64,000 bases of DNA from Cepaea nemoralis (lineage: Eukaryota > Mollusca > Gastropoda > Stylommatophora > Helicidae). The notes under the pieces were generated by a model. It made no database searches and had not been told where the DNA came from. It worked only from the letters and a program-made list of their open reading frames with translations. How positions within the stretch are numbered: the first letter of the stretch is position 1; each line of letters opens with the position of its first letter. Positions 56,216-64,000 of this stretch are shown piece after piece. The stretch is taken from the NCBI GenBank assembly GCA_014155875.1, contig JACEFZ010017699.1:5001-69000 (forward strand), given 5' to 3'. The translations under genes were made by a program, and so were the position numbers.

Positions 56216-56888
56216 TGTGGCATAACCACTAACCACCATTATTCAGTTACCAAGAATTCACGCAAAAGAGAGGGGAAAATATAAAACAATTGACTACACA
56301 AACTCAAACTGAAACCAAAAGTTAAAAACTAACGCAACATCCAAACGGAAACTGAACAAGTGACAAATGACGTCAATTCTAGGAAATATTTCATCAGCCA
56401 AAACTCAGGAGATCATTGGATAAAAACAGACACGTGACAACGCCTCCATTCGAAAGCCCGCTTAGAATATGTTAATCGCGCACTTCTACTGCAACCCGCC
56501 TGACGAACAGACGTGAAAAGCTGGGGTGACCAAATTTTCAAACAGGGACAGCAGAATGTCTAGATCCGAGGTAGGCTTGTGAATCCTTAGATTAAATTGA
56601 TGACCAGATGTATCAAGCATCAAGTAATGGTATCCAGTGTTTGTAATGTCAATTGAAATGTATTATTATAAATTAAAACCTCTGAAATGTAAAATGCTCG
56701 ACTATTAGATTCTAACGACGCAGAGCCGATTCCCGGGCAGACTGACACTCTAATACTCTCTTCGAATACTGCAATCTCTGATATTCTTAAAGATAGTTAT
56801 CAACTTTAAGAAGTGCTTAATAATACTACATTCTATTCTGGACAACTGTACGAAATGATGATTCTAAGGCAATCTTGTGCATTTCCTC
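56216..56888 (+). repeat. 5' LTR of element 2 (confirmed part)
   Basis: The extent given is what can be matched to the window's last 673 bp. The true LTR is longer. A primer-site-like TGGTGGCAACCCATTGG at 57661 suggests that it may end near 57650, but this is not proven. Confidence 0.9.
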
Positions 56889-59198
56889 TGAACCACTGCT
56901 TAAAATGCTGTCACTATCTACAGCTAATAAGACAGTTCGTATACTAGAACAAGTGCCTCGTTTTAAAACAGACATATCTATGTCTATTTACAATCTAGAA
57001 AGCTGAAAAAGAAATCAAATCTTTCCTTTCTCCTTTATCTATTGAATAAATAGGATTTGATGGAATAAATATTTATATTTCTGTCAGATGTTAATTAGAT
57101 AAGGGCACTTATGAACTGCATTACATTAGAAAAGTTATGCTTCGCGGAACTCCACCACCAGAAGTTGACTTAACTCATTACTCAACATAACTTAACAAAC
57201 ACAACCACACACAACTCAACACTCAACACCACAACAACAACAGGAAATGGGAGAGAAGTTATTATACACAGAAGAAGGAAGAGTTGGTTAATTATGAAAA
57301 CACAGAGAACCATTTATACACACTACAAACCCAATTGAGTGATAGAAATGTTATAAATGTATGTCATTTATTCATATTCATTTTGACACCCCCTCACTCT
57401 TGTCACTGTCTTACTGTACACGTCTCACTGACTCCAGGTCCAAGGAGAACTTACATACAGCAGGAACCAGTTGATACAAGGCGTACACAGTGTGATAAAC
57501 TCTGACCACCCCAAATTAACCCAACACTAGATTAGAGAAAAGAAGAGGGGGGGGGGGGACTAAGTCCTACTTCAGGAATTTAGGTTTCTTCCGACCTACT
57601 TCTAGAATATTGCATTGGTAGGATTGTATATGTTTATGTGAATTTTACACAGTGAATTCTTGGTGGCAACCCATTGGCAACCAATTGGCATCCAACTGGC
57701 AACCAACTGGCCAACCAACCAAACCAGACCCGAGAGAGAAAGAGATGAACTACACTTGAGATGGAAGATGACTAAGCCATGAGCAGAGTATGGGAAGTCT
57801 TCAGAGAAGTTACACGGGCAGACCTGAAGTGGATCCATCAGACAATGGACCGAGGCTTATCCTAATCTCCCAATCACAAGGGTACTTTTCTCTAAGGAAC
57901 ACACAACACCCATTTCAGGAACAGATACCTAAATGTTGATTTAACATCTCCACACTTATAATGTACAACATTTAAATGTTTACAATGTTTCCACCCTTGT
58001 TGACATAGTATTCATTGATGTTTATTTGTTGATGGACTGTAAACTTGGGCCTATATGCCATTTTCTATGTTATCCTGTCTAAACCACAACAGAAAATGTA
58101 TGTCAAAGGCCAGAGGACACAGACCAGTCAATAAATAATTAACTTTAACTGATCTTATGTTGATTTGTCAGTTCACCCTATCTGTTGATTCTCCATCTTA
58201 TGTGTGTAAACCATGTCGTCAAGGTCTACTGGAATATGTTAAATGTTTAATTGTTAAAAAACACATCTACTCATGATGAATTACTAAATTTGGGAAAGAA
58301 GACTCTAGATCTATCAACTGCTCAACATCCATGATTTCTTAACATAAATCAGGCTGAGAGAATTCTCCAGACTTTCCACAGATTTGATAAACAAAAGGGG
58401 GGCTCAAAAGCTAAAAGAATCCCAGGAGAAGGGGCAGAATCCCAGTTAGTATATTTTATTCTCACCAGGGCCATAATCAATATCTCCTAGACTAAATTAA
58501 TAAGACGAGGCATGCAGATAACTCGAGGGTCAAATTCTGGGGTTATTGAAGATAGAAGAGGATGGGGCCCAATTTCTTTTGTTAGAAATGGGGCATGCAC
58601 TACAGTGATGTCCCACTCCCTTCAGAATATATGACATATTGGGAAGGCTGCGCCCTGGATGGTTCCCAGGGAATACATTAAACAATTACATAAAACATTG
58701 TATTACATAAAACATTAACACAAACATCTTTAGATCAAGTATTGTCATCTTTTGATAAACGTAATTAATTAACAACATGTTGGTTGTAAAACATCCATCA
58801 CACATAGAATCTGTATTGCCTGAATAATGTGCTTTCAGGTTAATTAAATATAGAGTGTGAATCTACTATCCAAACACTACTTCTCTTCCAGAGAAGGTGT
58901 TCTTTTCCTAAGAAGTCTGATCTTACAGCATTTCATCAACCACCGGAAAATCTTATCCGGAGGGAAATCACTGTCTAATTTCAGATTCTTTTCTTTTATT
59001 AGGGATAAATTCTGGTTACTTCAATGCCTGCTGCCGTTGGCTTTTCCAGCATTGGCAGACAGACATAACATAAAGTGTTTAATATTGTGCATGCTTTGCT
59101 GTATATTTGCAGATCAGGGACTGACAAGCTTACTCGGATCAGACCACACTGCATTTATATTTTTTTAGGCAAGGCACATAAAGCAATAAATTCTAGGC
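56889..59198 (+). other. Remainder of 5' LTR plus leader of element 2
   Basis: Non-coding. Includes CAAC-rich DNA near 57200-57250, a G11 run near 57550, and the candidate primer-binding site at 57661. No domain found. Confidence 0.6.
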
Positions 59199-60360
59199 AT
59201 GGCGGAAACTGCTAAGTTTCGGGCCCAAATAACAGAAACAGGTAGGGAATGCGGGTTAGATGGCCCTGAGCTAGCTAACTATATTTCAGAGGCATTCGAC
59301 AAAAGAGAAAGGACGCCTACAAGCATACGAGTTGGAACAAAGGAGACTTCAAGCAGAAATAGAGGAGAAAGAGAAACGATTTCAAGCAGAATTGGAGGAG
59401 AAAGAGAGAAGACTACAGGCTGAAATGGAAGATAAGGAGAGAGAGCGTCAACACCAACTGGAGTTGAAGAGAATGGAGACTGAATTGGAGATCCGAAGAC
59501 TAGGGGGAGGGAGTGGTCCGACACCCTCAAGCTCATCAGGATTGCCAGTGACAGAACCACATTCTCATGTCTCCTACCTTAATTCTGGAGCTATGTCATC
59601 CTCTGGAACCCTTCAATGACCAGACTGACAACATCGAAGGACTTTTATCACACTTCGAGGCAATGGCTGTCAGCTGTGGGCATGAAGAAGGGAGATGGGC
59701 AACGAAGTTAGCGCAAGCTTTAAGATCTACCGCGTATGACGTGTTCTCGAGGCTCACTCGTGAGGAACAACAGGAATACGAAACACTCAAAAAGGCACTC
59801 TTGAGTCGATTCGAAGTGGACGGGGATTCTTACAAAGTTCGTTTCAAAACCGCAAGGAAAGAACCGGGTGAGAGTTATGCGCAACTAAGTGAAAGGCTAA
59901 AGTCATACATCAAACGATGGACTTGCTTAGGAGGGTTTGAGGAGAGTTTTGAGGGACTCCGTGAAATGATCATCATTGATCAGCTAAAGGGGAAGATGTC
60001 AAATGAAATGAAAGCATTCTTAACCCAAAACGGGGCTGACCGCCTAGAAACAATAATCATCCTGGCAGAGAGATTTGAAAAATCTCAGAAGGAGATGGGA
60101 GGTAAGGGACGTTCGAACAACACCCCCTCTCAAAACAAATCTCCAAAGCCAAAAGAGGGTGAAAACACTTTAGCCACCAAGAAAAATGGGAAATCCCAGA
60201 AAAACACTCAAAACACAGCCCAAACAGCGCCGAAGGAGGATAAACCATTCTGCACCCATTGCAAAATTAGAGGTCACACATTTCAGAATTGCAGGAAGAA
60301 GCCACCTCCACACACAGCGGCCTGTTTGGCCAACCGAAAAGAGAAAAAAGTGAGCACTGG
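59199..60360 (+). pseudogene. Gag of element 2
   Basis: Starts at ATG 59199 (MAETAKFRAQITETGREC), homologous in position and style to the start of gag in element 1. A coiled coil of LQAEIEEKEKRFQAE type spans about 59335-59500. A capsid-like region (about 59620-60080) has LLSHFEAMAVSCG, LKKALLSRFEVDG and EMIIIDQLKGK. The zinc knuckle CTHCKIRGHTFQNC lies at about 60250-60291 and is intact. Two frame changes, near 59330 and near 59570-59615, separate the three parts. Confidence 0.87.
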
Positions 60361-60399
60361 TGAAACGTCCAAACAATCACCTCATCAAGACACATCATC

Positions 60400-60853
60400 T
60401 CGTATTCCGGTTGTAGAATCCATCTTGTTAAATGGATTCAAAACGACCTGTCTATATGATACTGGATTATCGTATGACCGTGTTGTTTCATCATCCTTAG
60501 TTCACCCTGAACAGGTGACAGAGGAAATAGTGGAATTGCAGGGACCACTGAAGAGTTCAACGAATATGTCTCTTCCAGTGGCAAAAGTGAACATAGCCTC
60601 GCGGTATGTCACTGGGACAATCAAGGCAGCAGTCTTGGACGATCCGATATATCCTGTAATCCTCGGCTGTAGATTTATCGTTCTAGGAGAACCTGTTCTA
60701 CCTGTGGCGATGGCGACAATGACCACTCGATCCCAGGCGAAAAAGACTCCAGAAACAACTACGCCAATCCCTCGAAAGGAGGAACTGAAGAGGGCCCAAG
60801 AGGCCGACAGCACCTTGGATCCCTGCTTCAGAAAACTGCCAAAATCACATTAA
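60400..60853 (+). pseudogene. Protease domain of element 2
   Basis: Aspartic protease with D-T-G in CLYDTGLSYD near 60455 and a VILGCRFI block near 60657. Same frame as the end of gag, so no separate start is needed. A linker with MTTRSQAKK follows, and the frame closes with TAA at 60851-60853, which in this otherwise continuous frame looks like a nonsense mutation. Confidence 0.8.
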
Positions 60854-60877
60854 CCTCTACGTAAAGGTGATCTGTTC

Positions 60878-61960
60878 ATGAAGTCAGCACTTCTTTACAG
60901 AAAAGCAGGACGAGCTGGACAAGAGTTTAATCAACTTGTTGTACCAACTCCATACAGGACTCAGATCTTGGAAATGGCTCATAATCTACCATTCAGTGGG
61001 CATATGGGTATCAACGCTACTACACAGCGGATTACAACTCACTACTTTTGGCCAGGGATGAACTCAGACATACAACGGTTTGTAAAATCATGCCCACAGT
61101 GTCAGAAAGTATCATCAAAACACCGGACACCACCGGCAATGTTGGGTGAATAGCCCATCACTGGAATTCCATTTGAGAAAGTGGCGGTAGACACAGTCGG
61201 ACCTCTCTCAGCAACGAAGAGGCGAAACCGATTCATATTAACGCTTGTGGACACAACAACCATGTGGGCCGAAGCGGTTCCTATGCCCAGCTGTGACTCC
61301 AAACACGTCGCTGATGCATTATTAGGAATATTCACACGTCTAGGATCCCCACAGAGGATCTTGACGGACAACGGTTCACAGTTTCGTGGTAAGCTCATGG
61401 AAGAGACCTTAAGACTTTTTCATGCACGCCATATCTTCACTTCACCATATCACCCTCAGTCAAATGGACTTGTGGAAAGGTGGAACGGTACATTGATTAG
61501 TATCCTGCGCAAAATTGCCCAGGAGAAGACAGAGGATTGGGACTTGTATTTACCCGCAGCTTTATTCGCTTACAGGGAAGTACCCCATCACTCAACAGGT
61601 TTTGCTCCAGCCACACTGTTGTTTGGACGACCGATCAAAGGACCACTTGAGGCGTTACTTCGAACCTGGACTGATAATACTACAGATGATACAGTCATGA
61701 CTGCATCTACACATGTTGCCGAGTTGAAAAATCGTTTACAACACAGTTGAAAACAAGCGAATGTCAATCTACGTCACGCCAGACGAAGAATTGCTCGTAA
61801 TTTCAACCGCAAGGCAAAGGATAGAGAGTTAGAGGTAGGAGAGAAGGTGATGTTACTGCTTCCAACCAATCAGAATAAGCTGCAAATCGGAAGGAGAGGA
61901 CCTTATGTAGTGACGTAGAAGATCTACGTACCAACTACAGAATTTCAGTCAAAGGCAAGA
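60878..61960 (+). pseudogene. Integrase of element 2 (upstream of RT)
   Basis: The zinc domain is intact: AHNLPFSGHMG with CPQCQK further on (about 60975-61110). Catalytic D at 61190-61192, D at 61367-61369, E at 61475-61477 (DD35E). The SPYHPQSNGLVERWNG block is near 61440-61490. The C-terminal GPY motif (GRRGPYVV) lies near 61890. Breaks: TAG 61151-61153, TGA 61748-61750, TAG near 61916, and a frame change at about 61915-61930. Confidence 0.88.
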
Positions 61961-63230
61961 TGAAAGTAATTCACATAAACCTCTTGAAGAAATATCATGA
62001 AAGACCCTCAACCACCGAACCTGCACATCTGATGGCCATGAGTGTGGCTACTGAAGTCGTAGAAGGATCAACAATGGGAGTCGAGTACCCACTGAAAGCC
62101 AAAGAGACCTTTAAGGATGTGGAAATCAATCCCAACTTAACAAAGGATCAGCAAAAGCAGATTAGGGAACTTATGGCAAAATATGCAGAAGTACTTACTG
62201 ATAAGCCAGGAAAAACTGATTTGGAGGAATTTAACATGAAGTTAAATGACACAGTGCCTGTGCGAGTCAAGACTTACCCAGTTCCTTATGCAAAGCAAAA
62301 GACTTTAGAGGAAGAAATACAACAGCTGCTCACCACAGGAATAATATCACCATCTGAATCACCTTACAGTGCCAGCGTCGTTTTATTGAGAAAGCCAAGT
62401 GGAGAACATAGATTGTGCATCGATTATCGACAGCTCAATGCTATTACTGAATTCTAAGCAGAACCTCTGCCAGATCAAAATAAACTCTTCACATCACTCA
62501 ACCGAGCTAAGTACTTTACTAGGATTGATCTCAGTAAGGGATATTATCAGATTCCTGTAAAACCGGAAGATAGACCATGATTAGCTTTCAGCACTCCTGG
62601 AGGACACTATGAGTTCAACGTTCTTCCATTCGGAATAAGTAATGCTCCCAGCGTTTTTACACATATGATGAGAAAATTACTTGACCCACTACAGCATCCA
62701 TACATCAGTCACTTCATGGATGACATCCTGATCGCAACTGAAACATTTAAAGAGCATGTAGAAACACTGCATCTTTTGTTCAGGCGCTTCAGAGAAACTG
62801 GATTGACGGCTAGACCAAAGAAGTGTCAAATAGGATTCCAAGAATTGGACTTTCTAGGTCATAAGATATCTCATGGACTGATCACTCCACAAGAGGGAAA
62901 TGTGGACAAACTCCAGAGAGCACCTCGTCCAAAAACAAAGAAGGATGTAAGATCATTTGTATCCTTATGTGGATTCTATCAAAAATACATCAATGACTTC
63001 AACACTCTGCCAGCACCTTTAACGGATCTTACCAAAAAGTGGAAACCAGAGAAAGTCACTTGGTCAGCTGACTGTGAGAGAGCATTCACAGCACTAAAGC
63101 AGGCATTAACTGCTCATCCAGTCTTACATCTACCAGACCTCGACCAACCATTCGTGCTGTGCACCGATGCCAGTAACATAGGAATTGGGGCAACGTTGTT
63201 GCAGAGAAAGGGAGATGTACAATCAGATGC
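61960..63230 (+). pseudogene. Reverse transcriptase and start of RNase H of element 2
   Basis: RT blocks: HRLCIDYRQLNAIT near 62410, RIDLSKGYYQIPV near 62522, LPFGISNAPSVF near 62625, catalytic FMDD at 62713-62724 (YxDD or FxDD in the family), FLGHKIS near 62850, FVSLCGFYQKYINDF near 62955. Stops: TAA 62455-62457 and TGA 62578-62580. RNase H begins with CTDASNIGIGATLLQ near 63160 but the other three acidic motifs are missing. The sequence reaches the polypurine tract within ~100 bp, so most of RNase H is deleted. Confidence 0.88.
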
Positions 63231-63312
63231 AGAAGAGAATACAAGGGAGGAAAACACAGGAACAGCTTGATAACTGAAAATGTTGGAAACATAGTTCCAT
63301 ACCGTAGAACAA

Positions 63313-63327
63313 TCTGGGGTGGGGCCA
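63313..63327 (+). promoter_or_regulatory. Polypurine tract of element 2
   Basis: TCTGGGGTGGGGCCA directly abuts the 3' LTR start TGTGGC at 63328. Such G-rich tracts prime plus-strand DNA synthesis in LTR elements. Confidence 0.75.
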
Positions 63328-64000
63328 TGTGGCATAACCACTAACCACCATTATTCAGTTACCAAGAGTGCACGCCATAGAGAGGGGAAAATATAAAACA
63401 ATTGACTACACAAACTCAAACTGAAACCAAAACTTAAAAACTAACGCAACATCCAAACTGAAACTGAACAAGTGACAGATGACGTCAATTCTAGGAAATA
63501 TTTCATCAGCCAAAACTCAGGAGATCATTGGATAAAAACAGACACGTGACAACGCCTCCATTCGAAAGCCCGCTTAGAATATGTTAATCGCGCACTTCTA
63601 CTGCAACCCGCCTGACGAACAGACGTGAAAAGCTGGGGTGACCAAATTTTCAAACAGGGACAGCAGAATGTCTAGATCCGAGGTAGGCTTGTGAATCCTT
63701 AGATTAAATTGATGACCAGATGTATCAAGTATCAAGTAATGGTATCCAGTGTTTGTAATGTCAATTGAAATGTATTATTATAAATTAAAACCTCTGAAAT
63801 GTAAAATGCTCGACTGTTAGATTCTGACGACGCAGAGCCGATTCCCGGGCAGACTGACACTCTAATACTCTCTTCGAATACTGCAATCTCTGATATTCTT
63901 AAAGATAGTTATTAACTTTAAGAAGTGCATAATAATACTACATTCTATTCTGGACAACTGTACGAAGTGATGATTCTAAGGCAATCTTGTGCATTTCCTC
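63328..64000 (+). repeat. 3' LTR of element 2 (cut by window end)
   Basis: Matches 56216-56888 at about 98%. Four of the roughly 13 differences cluster in the first 50 bp. Confidence 0.93.

Larger units (their letters stand above)
56216..64000 (+). mobile_element. LTR retrotransposon with integrase before RT (Gmr1-like order), element 2, right end beyond window
   Basis: The 5' LTR starts at 56216 (TGTGGCATAACC) and the 3' LTR at 63328 with the same bases. Over the 673 bp visible in both I count about 13 substitutions and no net length change. Between them lie gag with a CCHC knuckle, protease, integrase, RT and a truncated RNase H start. A purine run, CTGGGGTGGGG (63314-63324), precedes the 3' LTR as polypurine tract. 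Despite young LTRs the coding region has several stops and frame changes. Confidence 0.92.

Noticed and set aside
56889..59198. Exact 5' LTR end and primer-binding site of element 2
   Set aside because: The 3' LTR is cut by the window end, so the boundary cannot be matched; TGGTGGCAACCC at 57661 is only a suggestion.

Overview
This is a gene-poor, transposon-dominated piece of an animal nuclear genome. Evidence: several LINE families with EEP endonuclease and reverse transcriptase, Ty3/Gypsy elements, a piggyBac, a Tigger/pogo-like element, two hAT elements, tRNA-headed SINEs and many simple or satellite repeats. No spliced or intact host gene was recognised; every convincing protein similarity is to a mobile element. 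The mixture suits a repeat-rich invertebrate such as a mollusc, but I cannot fix the taxon from sequence alone.

Layout. 1-6650: GA runs, a 1.7 kb G-rich minisatellite, a composite repeat with a TTCG/GACA core, one SINE, a 46-bp and a 28-bp satellite. 6650-7478: a head-to-tail dimer of a 402-bp unit inside a 12-bp target duplication. 7600-12890: a Ty3/Gypsy-type element with integrase upstream of reverse transcriptase. 12890-16740: LTR-like DNA and an RNase H-bearing LINE. 16745-20490: endonuclease halves of LINEs on the minus strand, SINEs and an RT fragment. 20495-26650: a nearly full-length LINE split by a complete piggyBac element (22057-24373) with a TTAA duplication. 26650-34090: LINE tails, 1 kb of AACC repeat, two SINEs in opposite orientation, a minus-strand LINE, and an internally deleted LINE with a 9-bp target duplication, all apparently landed in an old 21-bp minisatellite. 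34250-41200: SINEs, a 40-bp satellite, a Tigger-like element (37557-38433) and a hAT element (38451-40914). 41704-48070: a 2.8 kb segment present twice in tandem, each copy with a ~1.2 kb array of a 37-bp unit, then a 100-bp unit repeated eight times. 48150-56215: LINE 3' ends, a hAT MITE, many SINEs, and a minus-strand LINE carrying two nested SINEs. 56216-64000: a second element of the integrase-first type, with its 5' LTR start and most of its 3' LTR visible and about 98% identical.

How the parts relate. Target-site duplications and interrupted reading frames give an order of events: LINEs first, then piggyBac, SINE and LTR insertions into them. The most notable biology is two different Ty3/Gypsy-like elements with the Ty1/copia-like order protease-integrase-RT(-RNase H), as known for the Gmr1 group, and a SINE superfamily in which different tRNA-like heads are joined to one conserved core. 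The most important technical caution is that the 2.8 kb duplication and several homopolymer frameshifts look like they may partly reflect assembly or base-calling error.
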